From Clostridiales bacterium (lineage in GTDB: Bacteria > Bacillota > Clostridia > Acetivibrionales > RGIG10202), in NCBI GenBank assembly GCA_017961515.1, contig JAGCXC010000046.1, forward strand, positions 1-64,000: a DNA stretch of 64,000 nucleotides, read 5' to 3'. The notes under the pieces were generated by a model, which ran no database searches, had not been told where the DNA came from, and worked only from the letters and a program-made list of their open reading frames with translations. Shown here piece by piece: positions 10,512-18,272 of the stretch (its first letter is position 1; the number at the start of each line of letters is the position of its first letter). Both the position numbers and the translations under genes were made by a program.

Positions 10512-11420
10512 ATGGAGAAAGTTAGGATAATTTCAGATACTGATGGCAAAAGATTGGATAAATATATATCAGACAAGTTAGATAAATATTCTAGAAACTT
10601 TGTAAGCAAGTTGATAGATGATGGCTTAGTTACAGTGGATGGAATTATCCGAAAGTCTAATTACAAAATAAAGTTAAATGATAGTGTGGAAGTGTGTATA
10701 CCAGAGCCAGAGCATCTTGATGTGTTGCCAGAGGATATACCGCTTGATGTTGTGTACGAAGATGATGATATCATAGTGGTAAATAAACCTAAGGGTATGG
10801 TGGTGCATCCAGCGGCAGGTAATCGTGAGGGGACTTTGGTAAATGCACTTCTTAAGCATTGTGAAGGAAAGTTGTCAGATATAAATGGAGTTATACGACC
10901 AGGCATAGTACATAGAATAGATAAAGATACGACAGGTCTTTTGGTTGTGGCTAAGAATAATGTTGCACATGAATTTTTAAGTGAATTATTTTCAAGGCAT
11001 GATATAATAAGAAAGTATGTAGCTGTTGTCGAAGGGGTAATTAATAGAGAGGCCGGAAAGATAGATGCGCCCATAGGGAGACATCCTAACGACAGAAAAA
11101 AAATGACTATAAATGCGAAGAATGGTAGGAGGGCGGTAACACATTTTAAAGTATTGGAGAGATTTAAAAATGCTACATTAATAGAGATTACATTAGAAAC
11201 GGGGCGTACGCATCAGATACGTGTACATATGTCTAGTATAGGGTATCCAGTGATGGGGGATTCTGTTTATGGTAGAAAAAATAAATATAATTTAATAGGA
11301 CAGACTCTCCATGCAAAAACATTAGGTTTTTTGCACCCGTCTACCAAAGAATATATAGAATTTGATTCCGAATTACCAGAATATTTCAAAAAATTGCTAG
11401 AGAAGTTAAGGGAAGAATAA
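10512..11420 (+). CDS. rluD: RluA/RluD-family 23S rRNA pseudouridine synthase
   Basis: Isomerises uridines of 23S rRNA to pseudouridine. ATG 10512 (302 aa, MEKVRIISD) follows a GGAAAGGGAAG stretch; an upstream in-frame TTG at 10485 would overlap lspA and add no conserved residues. An S4 RNA-binding domain (about 8-75) precedes the catalytic domain with VVNKPKGMVVHPA, the catalytic-Asp motif HRIDKDTTGLLVVAK, and LETGRTHQIRVHM near the end. The exact target uridines (RluD versus other paralogues) cannot be told from sequence alone. It converges on rodA with a 6-base gap. Confidence 0.92.
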   Translation: MEKVRIISDTDGKRLDKYISDKLDKYSRNFVSKLIDDGLVTVDGIIRKSNYKIKLNDSVEVCIPEPEHLDVLPEDIPLDVVYEDDDIIVVNKPKGMVVHPAAGNREGTLVNALLKHCEGKLSDINGVIRPGIVHRIDKDTTGLLVVAKNNVAHEFLSELFSRHDIIRKYVAVVEGVINREAGKIDAPIGRHPNDRKKMTINAKNGRRAVTHFKVLERFKNATLIEITLETGRTHQIRVHMSSIGYPVMGDSVYGRKNKYNLIGQTLHAKTLGFLHPSTKEYIEFDSELPEYFKKLLEKLREE

Positions 11421-11426
11421 TAAGTA

Positions 11427-12548
11427 TCAAGTTAGTTTTCTATTTCGATATACGCTAAGCAAAAAACCAATTGCTGTAAAATTAGCTAACATGGATGATC
11501 CTCCCTGACTAATGAAAGGTAGTGGAATACCAGTAACAGGAAGTAACCCAATCGTCATTCCAACATTTTCGACGAAGTGAACGCCTATCATAGCCACAAA
11601 TCCCATAGATAAAAATTTACCATAAGTATCCTCTGATTTTTGAGCGATGTATATACAACGAAGTATTATGTACAAAAATGCAATTACGACTAACGCGCTT
11701 ACAATAAATCCAGTTTCTTCACCAATAACCGAGAAAATGAAGTCAGATTCATTTACGGGTACAGCCGAGTTTTGGGTTTGGATACCGTTAAATAGTCCCT
11801 TACCGAATAGTCGCCCTGAACCGATAGTCATTTTAGAACGCAAAACATTAAGCCCTGAGCCCAACGGATCTAATTCAGGATTTAGAAATACACGAATTCT
11901 GTCTTTACGTTTTTCGTTCAAAAAGAAAAACCATGCAATTGGAATGAGTGCAATACCCAATCCAGCTATTCCTGCAATATACTTTAAATCTAATCCATAA
12001 ACAAACAACAATACAAAAAATATAGCTAAAAAAACACATGTGGTCCCAAGATCTCTTTGTAGTACAACTAGGATTATGGGGATTAAAGTGTATACTAGAA
12101 GAGGTATTAAGTCTTTTAGTAGTACTACATTTTTTTCTTTTAGCTTGGCAAGACATTGAGACACAACCAGAACGAAAGTTATTTTAGCAAACTCCGCAGG
12201 TTGTAGACTAAAACCAGCTATTTTAATCCAGCTTCTACTGCCATATTGATCACCCAGACCAAGAACTAAGACGACTAATAGCAATATGCAACTTAAAACG
12301 TAAGCAATTTTTACTAAGATATTTATTTCACGATAGTCAAAACAACTAATAATAACTGAAGCAATGGCGCCTACTACAAGACACATCCCTTGCACAAAAA
12401 CCATTCTAGGACCTGAATTTACGCGAACTAAGGTTGCGCTTTTTAGAATAAACATGCCAAATATAGCAAGCACTAAAACAGGTAAAAATAATTTAATATC
12501 GAAATTTTTAAATATAGTTTTTTTAGTTCGTTCTTCAATAAAATACAT
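11427..12548 (-). CDS. rodA: Peptidoglycan glycosyltransferase RodA (SEDS family)
   Basis: RodA polymerises lipid II into glycan strands for lateral wall growth, with a class B penicillin-binding protein. The 373-residue product has about ten hydrophobic helices and SEDS landmarks: GSRSWIKIAGFSLQPAEFAKI, LQRDLGTTCVF (the conserved catalytic Asp region), GSGRLFGKGLFNGIQ, NESDFIFSVIGEETGF, and the closing GLLPVTGIPLPFISQGGSS. The last motifs are shared with FtsW; absence of a division cluster and the short N-terminus favour RodA. An AT-rich divergent region with two promoters separates it from recD2. Confidence 0.9.
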   Translation of the reverse strand: MYFIEERTKKTIFKNFDIKLFLPVLVLAIFGMFILKSATLVRVNSGPRMVFVQGMCLVVGAIASVIISCFDYREINILVKIAYVLSCILLLVVLVLGLGDQYGSRSWIKIAGFSLQPAEFAKITFVLVVSQCLAKLKEKNVVLLKDLIPLLVYTLIPIILVVLQRDLGTTCVFLAIFFVLLFVYGLDLKYIAGIAGLGIALIPIAWFFFLNEKRKDRIRVFLNPELDPLGSGLNVLRSKMTIGSGRLFGKGLFNGIQTQNSAVPVNESDFIFSVIGEETGFIVSALVVIAFLYIILRCIYIAQKSEDTYGKFLSMGFVAMIGVHFVENVGMTIGLLPVTGIPLPFISQGGSSMLANFTAIGFLLSVYRNRKLT

Positions 12549-12586
12549 TTATTCACACGCTCCAACTATTTTTGTATTCAATAATA

Positions 12587-12615
12587 GTTATACATTGTTG
12601 AAGATGGAATGTCAA
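12587..12615 (-). promoter_or_regulatory. Promoter of rodA
   Basis: On the minus strand a perfect TTGACA (12615-12610) and TATAAC (12592-12587) are separated by 17 bases. The start codon of rodA lies about 39 bases beyond the -10. Confidence 0.75.
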
Positions 12616-12621
12616 TAGTAC

Positions 12622-12651
12622 TTGCATAATTTGACAAAAATATGATATAGT
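12622..12651 (+). promoter_or_regulatory. Promoter of recD2
   Basis: TTGCAT (12622-12627), an 18-base spacer, and an extended -10 TGA-TATAGT (hexamer 12646-12651). It points away from the rodA promoter and lies 35 bases before the recD2 ATG. Confidence 0.65.
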
Positions 12652-12686
12652 TAGAACAAGGAACTAACAAATGAAGGTGGGAGATT

Positions 12687-14894
12687 ATGATAGAAACAGA
12701 AGGAACCGTGTTAGTGATAATATTTACAAATGAGACTAATGGATATACAATATTAAAAATTTGGGAGAAGAATACAGGGGACGAGACTGTACTGGTTGGA
12801 TATATTCCATTTATCAATGTTGGAGATACAATAAAGGTGTGGGGAAATTGGGTGCCACATGCCAAGTTTGGAATGCAATTTAAAGTAGAAAGATATGAAA
12901 AGAGTTTACCACAGTCACAAGATGCGATAAAATTTTTTTTGTCATCAGGTATGATAAAGGGAGTAGGTGTTACATTAGCAGATAGAATAGTGGACACCTT
13001 TAAAGAAGATACATTGGATATAATAATGAATTGCCCAGATGAGTTGTCAAAAGTCAAAGGAGTAACCAAAAAGAAGGCGCAGGAGATATCTAATAAAGTA
13101 AATGAAAACCTAGATTTAAGAAAAGTAACAGCGTTTCTTAGTGAGAATAATATACCCACAGCATATTTAACAGTTATATACAAAGAATTTAAAGAAAACA
13201 CCATAGAAAAGATAAAAGAAAATCCATATATTTTAACAAAAGAACCCATATCTATAAATTTTAAGATTGCGGATAGAATAGCAAGTAAGCTTGGAATTGA
13301 CATGTATATAGAGGAAAGAAATAAAAGCGCAGTAGGGTATATATTAAATAGTGCAAAGGAACACGGACATGAGTACTTACCTATTGATCAATTGAGAGAA
13401 AGTGCAAAGAAACTTTTAGCAGTAAATGATGATGAGTTGGATAATATTTTATCTAATGCAGCTATGGATAGCAGTATAGTGTTTGAAAAAAATGATGCTG
13501 AGGTTAGAGTATATTTGGAAAGTAATTTCTATGCGCAAAACTATGTTGCAGCTAAGTTGTATCAAATGTCGCAAATGGAATACATAGATGATGAGAAGAG
13601 TACCCAAAAAAGCATACATGAGTTTGAAAAAGAAGAGGCTATAACACTAGATGATGCACAAAAAAAAGCAATAAAACTAGCTGTTCAAAAAGGAGTATTT
13701 GTGTTAACGGGTGGCCCAGGTACGGGAAAAACTACAATAATAAAATCAATATTATATATTTTAGGCAAAGAGGATCAAAAGGTGTTATTGGCAGCACCAA
13801 CAGGTAGAGCAGCAAAAAGAATGACAGAAATAACAGGAATAGAAGCAAAAACAATACACAGGCTTTTGGAAATGGATGTACTTAGTATGGACGGAGATAG
13901 AAAATTTACACGGAATGAAAAAAATCCACTTGATACAGATGTGTTAATAGTGGATGAAGCTTCTATGATAGATTTGCTTTTGATGAAGGATCTACTAAAG
14001 GCAGTGTCTAAAAATACTAGATTGATACTAGTAGGTGATATAAATCAGTTGCCTCCAATAGGTGTAGGAAGTGTTTTGAAGGATATTATAAAGAGTGAGA
14101 CAATAGATGTGGTATGTTTAACAGAAATTTTTAGACAAGCCAAAGAAAGCTTAATAATATCTAATGCACACAAGATAAATAAAGGAGAGATGCCTGATTT
14201 GGATGTTAGGAATAAAGATTTCTTTTTTATTGAGAAAAACAATACTGAGGATGCGTTAAAAACCATTGTTGGTTTGTGTAAGACGAGATTACAAAAAACA
14301 TATGGATATGATCCAATGAAACATATTCAAGTGATAACGCCTATGAGAAGAGGTGCATTGGGTTGCGTCAATTTAAATAAAGTATTGCAAGAAGCATTAA
14401 ATCAAGATAATAAAAATTCCAAGGACAATAATACCTACACATTGAAGGTGGGTGATAAAGTTATGCAAGTGCGTAATAACTATAATATAGAATGGAATAT
14501 GATAAATGATGAAGACGAATATGGAGAAGGCGTATTTAACGGAGATATTGGGGTTATCGATGAGATAGATGCAAGGGATCAAAATATTACAGTTGTTTTT
14601 GAAGAGGAAAAAATAGCTCAATATGAGTTTGATATATTAGATGAGTTGGAACTTGCATATGCAATTACAGCACATAAAAGTCAGGGTAGCGAATTTGAGG
14701 TTGTTATAATACCATTGGTAGAAGCACCAACAATACTACTTACAAGGAATTTGTTGTATACAGCAGTAACCAGAGCAAAGGAAATGGTTATTATAGTAGG
14801 GGCAAAAGATACAGTAAAAAAAATGGTTAATAATGCAAAAGAAAATAAAAAATATTCCGCATTGGCGGAGAAAATACGTGCACAAGGATCATAA
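12687..14894 (+). CDS. recD2: RecD2-type ATP-dependent DNA helicase
   Basis: Superfamily 1B 5'-3' DNA helicase of the RecD2/TraA group, found in bacteria without RecBCD partners and linked to replication fork and mismatch repair. The 735-residue protein has an extended N-terminal region (1-310) with the helix-hairpin-helix-like stretch GMIKGVGVTLADRIVD and KVKGVTKKKAQEI. Helicase motif I is TGGPGTGKTTIIKS (about 340-353), with motif Ia LAAPTGRAAKRM, motif II LIVDEASMIDL, and GDINQLPPIGVGSVL. Near the end are YAITAHKSQGSEF (motif V region) and LLYTAVTRAKEMV (motif VI). It is monocistronic with its own promoter and is followed by a long non-coding gap. Confidence 0.95.
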   Translation: MIETEGTVLVIIFTNETNGYTILKIWEKNTGDETVLVGYIPFINVGDTIKVWGNWVPHAKFGMQFKVERYEKSLPQSQDAIKFFLSSGMIKGVGVTLADRIVDTFKEDTLDIIMNCPDELSKVKGVTKKKAQEISNKVNENLDLRKVTAFLSENNIPTAYLTVIYKEFKENTIEKIKENPYILTKEPISINFKIADRIASKLGIDMYIEERNKSAVGYILNSAKEHGHEYLPIDQLRESAKKLLAVNDDELDNILSNAAMDSSIVFEKNDAEVRVYLESNFYAQNYVAAKLYQMSQMEYIDDEKSTQKSIHEFEKEEAITLDDAQKKAIKLAVQKGVFVLTGGPGTGKTTIIKSILYILGKEDQKVLLAAPTGRAAKRMTEITGIEAKTIHRLLEMDVLSMDGDRKFTRNEKNPLDTDVLIVDEASMIDLLLMKDLLKAVSKNTRLILVGDINQLPPIGVGSVLKDIIKSETIDVVCLTEIFRQAKESLIISNAHKINKGEMPDLDVRNKDFFFIEKNNTEDALKTIVGLCKTRLQKTYGYDPMKHIQVITPMRRGALGCVNLNKVLQEALNQDNKNSKDNNTYTLKVGDKVMQVRNNYNIEWNMINDEDEYGEGVFNGDIGVIDEIDARDQNITVVFEEEKIAQYEFDILDELELAYAITAHKSQGSEFEVVIIPLVEAPTILLTRNLLYTAVTRAKEMVIIVGAKDTVKKMVNNAKENKKYSALAEKIRAQGS

Positions 14895-14964
14895 TTTTAA
14901 TTTGATTTTTTTGTCTAAAATTTAGATCCTCATTTCTATAAGTAAGAGATGAATTAAAAAAATA

Positions 14965-15097
14965 ATAATCAGTTACAGAGGTGACAACATGTAGTTGTTG
15001 CAAAGAGCCTCTGAGTATGACAAAGAAAGGCGACTCTCTCGGAATTAGTGGGATGGTTCCGCACCTCAAGACGTGGTAACTGATTATAGATATTTTT
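14965..15097 (+). ncRNA. Candidate multibranched structured RNA downstream of recD2
   Basis: A perfect 12-bp closing stem (14965-14976 with 15076-15087) encloses about 100 bases and is followed by a six-T run (15092-15097). Inside, GAGGTG (14978-14983) can pair with CACCTC (15062-15067). Branches can form at ACAAC/GTTGT (14984-14988 with 14994-14998) and CGGAA/TTCCG (15040-15044 with 15057-15061), and a third around GCCT/AGGC. AGAGG (14977-14981) can alternatively pair with CCTCT (15008-15012), so two exclusive folds are possible. On the minus strand the element also ends in a T-rich run, so strand is not certain. I compared it by eye with T-box, lysine, SAM, THF and M-box motifs and found no convincing match. 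Confidence 0.5.
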
Positions 15098-15120
15098 TCG
15101 TCCGTTAAATCAAAATACTT

Positions 15121-15218
15121 TACTTCCATTGTAGTGCGACAATTCCAATAGAATTCTATGTCTAATGTTATTTGATTCCATTAGACATAGGAAGTAATAT
15201 TTTGAATTTAATTGGAAC
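15121..15218. repeat. Large nested inverted repeat upstream of infC
   Basis: A perfect 12-bp stem (CTATGTCTAATG 15156-15167 with its complement 15179-15190, 11-base loop) lies inside longer flanking complementarity: TTCCAAT 15143-15149 with ATTGGAA 15211-15217, and AATTC with GAATT. TACTTCC (15121-15127) can also pair with GGAAGTA (15190-15196). It has no T-run of its own. It could be a miniature transposable element, a recD2 3' structure or a small RNA. Confidence 0.5.
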
Positions 15219-15244
15219 TTAACAAAAATATCTAAAATTTTGAC

Positions 15245-15273
15245 TTGACAATTGCAAAAAAAAGTGATAGCAT
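15245..15273 (+). promoter_or_regulatory. Promoter of the infC-rpmI-rplT operon
   Basis: Perfect TTGACA (15245-15250), 17-base spacer, extended -10 TGA-TAGCAT (hexamer 15268-15273). Transcription would start near 15280, giving a leader of about 140 bases before infC. Confidence 0.75.
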
Positions 15274-15279
15274 GGACGA

Positions 15280-15394
15280 GTAAGAAAAAGTAGAGGTATT
15301 CCACTTCTCACCTTGTCATTATGTTTGGCTGGGTCTGGTAAAGGTTATATATGACTTTATTAGGGAGAGTGGATTATTTCGATCCACTTTTTTT
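15280..15394 (+). promoter_or_regulatory. infC leader attenuator (L20-leader type)
   Basis: The leader ends in an intrinsic terminator: a 7-bp stem AGTGGAT/ATCCACT (15368-15374 with 15382-15388) followed by seven T, before the infC ribosome binding site. TCCACT at 15300-15305 can pair instead with AGTGGA (15368-15373) and would dissolve the terminator. Known biology: in Firmicutes this operon is autoregulated by ribosomal protein L20 through such a leader. That the same protein acts here is inferred from position and fold. Confidence 0.75.
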
Positions 15395-15419
15395 AATGAA
15401 AACATTTTGGAGGTGTATT

Positions 15420-15932
15420 ATTATCAGCAAGAATGAATTGATGACTAATGAGGAAATAAGAGATAAAGAGGTTAGGCTTATTGATAGTGACGGATCTATG
15501 CTTGGAATATATCCCGTGGCAGAAGCCCAAAATATGGCGATAGCTAAGAATCTTGATCTTGTGAAGATAGCTCCTCAAGCCGAGCCACCAGTATGCAAAA
15601 TTATGGATTATGGCAAATATATTTTTGAGGTTAGTAAGAGAGAGAAGGAAGCAAGAAAAAACCAGAAAGTTATGAGTGTGAAGGAAGTAAGATTATCGCC
15701 GTCCATAGAGAGTCATGATTTTCAGTTCAAGCTAAAGAATGCTATTAGGTTTTTAAAAAGTGGATGTAAGGTCAAGGTTACTCTAAAGTTTAGAGGAAGA
15801 GAGATGAGTTATACAGCCTTGGGTGAAGAGATACTTTCAAAGTTTGCAGATGGTGTTTCTGAAGTTGGAATATTAGATAAGGCACCAAAGCTAGAGGGAA
15901 AGAATATGATAATGTTTATAAATCCGAGGTAG
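15420..15932 (+). CDS. infC: Translation initiation factor IF-3
   Basis: IF-3 binds the 30S subunit and proofreads initiator tRNA and start codon. No ATG fits: the GGAGG site (15409-15413) is followed by ATT ATT ATC AGC AAG. I take the second ATT (15420, spacing 6) as the start, giving about 170 aa (M-ISKNELMTNEEIR), as infC classically uses AUU or similar rare codons for self-regulation; the first ATT (15417) or ATC (15423) are alternatives. Family motifs: EEIRDKEVRLID, AIAKNLDLVKIAP, PPVCKIMDYGKYIFE, NQKVMSVKEVRLSPSIESHDF and KVTLKFRGREMSYT. It is followed by rpmI and rplT. Confidence 0.92.
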   Translation: MISKNELMTNEEIRDKEVRLIDSDGSMLGIYPVAEAQNMAIAKNLDLVKIAPQAEPPVCKIMDYGKYIFEVSKREKEARKNQKVMSVKEVRLSPSIESHDFQFKLKNAIRFLKSGCKVKVTLKFRGREMSYTALGEEILSKFADGVSEVGILDKAPKLEGKNMIMFINPR

Positions 15933-15965
15933 TATTATATAAAGAAATGAGGAGGTTTTAAAGTA

Positions 15966-16178
15966 ATGCCTAAATTTAAGACAAAAAGTTCTTGGAAGAA
16001 AAGAGTTAGGTTTACAGCTACAGGAAAGATAAAAAGAGGAAAAGCATATAGAAGTCATTTGCTTAACTCTAAAACTACAAAGAGAAAAAGACAATTGAGG
16101 AAGTCGGCTTTAGCACATGTGTCAAATGCAATTACAATTAAAGCTATGATTCCTTACAAGAGGAAGGGGAGAAGGTAA
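15966..16178 (+). CDS. rpmI: 50S ribosomal protein L35
   Basis: Small basic protein of the large subunit. The 70-residue product starts [20 protein letters not shown], the typical L35 N-terminus, and is rich in Lys/Arg throughout. It is slightly longer than the usual 64-66 residues at the C-terminus ([12 protein letters not shown]). A GAGGAGG ribosome binding site is present. It sits between infC and rplT in the universal order, 3 bases before rplT. Confidence 0.96.
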   Translation: MPKFKTKSSWKKRVRFTATGKIKRGKAYRSHLLNSKTTKRKRQLRKSALAHVSNAITIKAMIPYKRKGRR

Positions 16179-16181
16179 TAG

Positions 16182-16541
16182 ATGGCTAGGATTAAAGGTG
16201 CAGTAAAAACTAGAGCAAGAAGAAAGAAAATATTAAAGCTTGCTAAAGGATATTTTGGAGCAAAGAGCAAGTTGTTTAGAACAGCAAAACAGGCGGTTAT
16301 GAAATCACTTGTTTATGCATATAGAGATAGGAGAACTAAAAAGAGAAATTTCAGAAAGTTATGGATTGCTAGAATAAACGCGGCATCGAGAATAAATGGA
16401 TTATCATATAGCAGATTTATGAGTGGATTAAAAAAATCTGGGATTGTTTTGAACAGAAAAGTATTAGCGGATATGGCAGTAAAAGATGCGAAGGGCTTTT
16501 CACAATTGGCAGAGAAGGCTAAAGCTGCGTTGGCACAATAA
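16182..16541 (+). CDS. rplT: 50S ribosomal protein L20
   Basis: Assembly-initiating 23S rRNA-binding protein and the known autoregulator of this operon in Firmicutes. The 119-residue sequence is collinear with the family: [70 protein letters not shown] and [19 protein letters not shown]. The promoter of the following methyltransferase overlaps its 3' end. Confidence 0.98.
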   Translation: MARIKGAVKTRARRKKILKLAKGYFGAKSKLFRTAKQAVMKSLVYAYRDRRTKKRNFRKLWIARINAASRINGLSYSRFMSGLKKSGIVLNRKVLADMAVKDAKGFSQLAEKAKAALAQ

Positions 16542-16559
16542 TATTTTTTGTGATATAAT
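16530..16559 (+). promoter_or_regulatory. Promoter for the SpoU methyltransferase gene
   Basis: TTGGCA (16530-16535), 18-base spacer and extended -10 TGA-TATAAT (hexamer 16554-16559), overlapping the rplT stop codon. The resulting leader of about 180 bases contains a terminator-like hairpin. Confidence 0.6.
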
Positions 16560-16683
16560 CTTAAAAGTTGTTAAAACTTTAGTATTTATAGATGCTTAGA
16601 GTTTTTTTAAAAAAAGAGGTTTAATTTTGTTTACTTGTTGGAATTTGAAAGCAAAAAATTTTTTAATGGAATCTTATTTTGGA

Positions 16684-16723
16684 CGGACTATACCATTGTG
16701 AATACAGTGTGTAGTTCGTTTTT
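16684..16723 (+). terminator. Terminator-like hairpin in the leader of the SpoU gene
   Basis: A 10-bp stem (16684-16693 with 16709-16718, two G-T wobbles) with a 15-base loop, followed by TTTTT. It lies between the promoter at 16554 and the gene at 16748, so it may end the rplT transcript or act as an attenuator for the gene behind it. Confidence 0.6.
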
Positions 16724-16747
16724 AGATATTATGAAAGGTGAAATTTA

Positions 16748-17527
16748 ATGATAAGAGATATACCAGTTAGCATACAAAAAGAAATACGGTTATTGCATAG
16801 AAAAAAAGGCCGTGATGACAAACAAAAATTTTTCGTAGAAGGAACGCGTATTGTAAAAGAGGCTATAAAGGAAAACGTAGAAATAGATTATGTTGTTATA
16901 ACTGATTTGATTGAAAAGACTCATTTGTTGGTAAAGTTGTTAGAAGATAGAGGTGTAGATATATACGTATCAACGGATAAGGTTATGAAGGAGTTATCTG
17001 ATACTGATACGCCGCAGGGAATTATAGCGGTTATACCATATTTAAAAAATGTTGATAATCCATATGATGATGTGGTTTTAGTATTAGATTCGATACAGGA
17101 TCCAGGGAATATGGGGACTATATTAAGAACAGCTGATGCAGCTGGTGTAAGTAGAGTAATAATGTCCAAAGGTTCTGTAGACGTATATAATCCAAAAGTG
17201 CTAAGATCTACTATGGGATCTATATTTAGAGTACCAATAGAAAGACATAGTGATTTAGAGAGTACCATCTTAGAACTAAAAAGAGAAGGGTATATCACGT
17301 TAGCTATGCATTTGAAAGGTCAAAAGAATTATTATGATGTTAATTTGAGAAATAAAGTGGTAATAGTAGTTGGAAATGAAGCTAATGGTATGAAAGATAA
17401 TATTGCAAACGTTTGTGATGAGTTAGTCAAAATACCGATGAGAGGGAGAATAGAGTCTTTGAATGCGTCAGTATCAGCAAGTATTATGATGTATGAAGTT
17501 TTAAGGCAAAAGATGAAATCAATATAG
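16748..17527 (+). CDS. SpoU/TrmH-family RNA 2'-O-ribose methyltransferase
   Basis: The 259-residue protein belongs to the SPOUT superfamily of RNA methyltransferases. It has an N-terminal substrate-binding domain (about 1-100, with KFFVEGTRIVKEA as in RlmB and YsgA-like proteins) and a C-terminal knotted domain with the three SpoU motifs: LDSIQDPGNMGTILRTADAAG (written here in overlapping parts, N-G-R of motif 1), VVIVVGNEANGM (motif 2) and IPMRGRIESLNASVSASIMMYE (motif 3, in parts). The target RNA is not determinable from sequence; the position behind rplT is frequent in Clostridia. A GAAAGG ribosome binding site precedes the ATG. Confidence 0.9.
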   Translation: MIRDIPVSIQKEIRLLHRKKGRDDKQKFFVEGTRIVKEAIKENVEIDYVVITDLIEKTHLLVKLLEDRGVDIYVSTDKVMKELSDTDTPQGIIAVIPYLKNVDNPYDDVVLVLDSIQDPGNMGTILRTADAAGVSRVIMSKGSVDVYNPKVLRSTMGSIFRVPIERHSDLESTILELKREGYITLAMHLKGQKNYYDVNLRNKVVIVVGNEANGMKDNIANVCDELVKIPMRGRIESLNASVSASIMMYEVLRQKMKSI

Positions 17528-17537
17528 TAAAGGAGAT

Positions 17538-18227
17538 GTGGTTACAATAAAGAATCAGATTGAACAAAAACTTTTTTCATTACAAGATGAAGAGTATCGC
17601 AATTTCCAAAGTAAATTAATACCGACAGTTGAGGCAAAAAGTGTTATTGGAGTAAGGACACCAGATTTGCGTAAATTTGCGAAAGTTTTGGTTAAGAAAG
17701 ATAATATAAATTTTTTCCTAGATGATTTGCCTCATAAATATTTTGAGGAAAATCAGTTACATGCGTTTATTATTTCTGAGACACAGAATTATTTACTATG
17801 TATAAACAGATTGGATATTTTCTTTCCATTTGTAGATAATTGGGCTACATGTGATCAGATGTTACCTAAAGTTTTCAAAAAGAATAAAAAAGATTTGATA
17901 GTTCATATAAAAAGGTGGATTGAGTCTGATTATACATATGCAGTACGATTTGCAATTGGTGCTCTTAAGAATCATTTTTTAGATGATGATTTCAACTTAG
18001 AGTATCCATTAATGGTGGCAAAAGTAAAAAGTGACGAGTATTATGTAAATATGATGATTGCGTGGTATTTTGCAACTGCTCTTGCAAAACAGTATGACCA
18101 GGTTATCTCTTTTATCGTAAATAGGAAGCTTCCTAAGTGGACACACAACAAGGCAATTCAAAAAGCAATAGAAAGTAATAGAATAAAAAAAGAACAAAAG
18201 GAATATTTAAAGGGCCAGAAAATTTAA
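17538..18227 (+). CDS. AlkD-like DNA alkylation repair protein
   Basis: The 229-residue product is an all-helical HEAT-like repeat protein of the AlkD/DNA alkylation repair family, which excises bulky or positively charged alkylated bases. Recognisable parts are VIGVRTPDLRKFAK, YFEENQLHAFIIS, PFVDNWATCDQM (Trp/Asp active-site region), RFAIGALKNHFLD, YYVNMMIAWYFATALAKQYD and WTHNKAIQKAIES. This layout matches the compact AlkD-like subgroup of Firmicutes. The start is unclear: GTG 17538 is only 2 bases from AGGAG, while an ATA at 17547 would be ideally spaced. It lies 10 bases after the SpoU gene, so probably one operon. Confidence 0.85.
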   Translation: MVTIKNQIEQKLFSLQDEEYRNFQSKLIPTVEAKSVIGVRTPDLRKFAKVLVKKDNINFFLDDLPHKYFEENQLHAFIISETQNYLLCINRLDIFFPFVDNWATCDQMLPKVFKKNKKDLIVHIKRWIESDYTYAVRFAIGALKNHFLDDDFNLEYPLMVAKVKSDEYYVNMMIAWYFATALAKQYDQVISFIVNRKLPKWTHNKAIQKAIESNRIKKEQKEYLKGQKI

Positions 18228-18272
18228 AAAGCTGATAGTAGGGAATATAGTCTACTATCAAGCAATGTTTTT
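18226..18272. terminator. Bidirectional terminator between the AlkD-like gene and aroF
   Basis: A perfect 9-bp stem TGATAGTAG/CTACTATCA (18233-18241 with 18252-18260). On the minus strand it is followed by GCTTTTT and should end the ychF-aroF transcript; the aroF stop codon TGA is itself the first arm of the hairpin. On the plus strand the T-run (18268-18272) comes 7 bases later and is weaker. Confidence 0.75.

Noticed and set aside
12578-13303. Minus-strand frame of 241 codons opposite recD2
   Set aside because: Antisense of a certain helicase gene, no family motif, and it would cross the divergent promoters.
14978-15067. T-box or lysine riboswitch in the gap after recD2
   Set aside because: GGATGGTTCCGC only loosely resembles the T-box sequence and AGAGGTG...GAGTAT only the start of a lysine riboswitch; the remaining conserved parts and a suitable downstream gene are missing.
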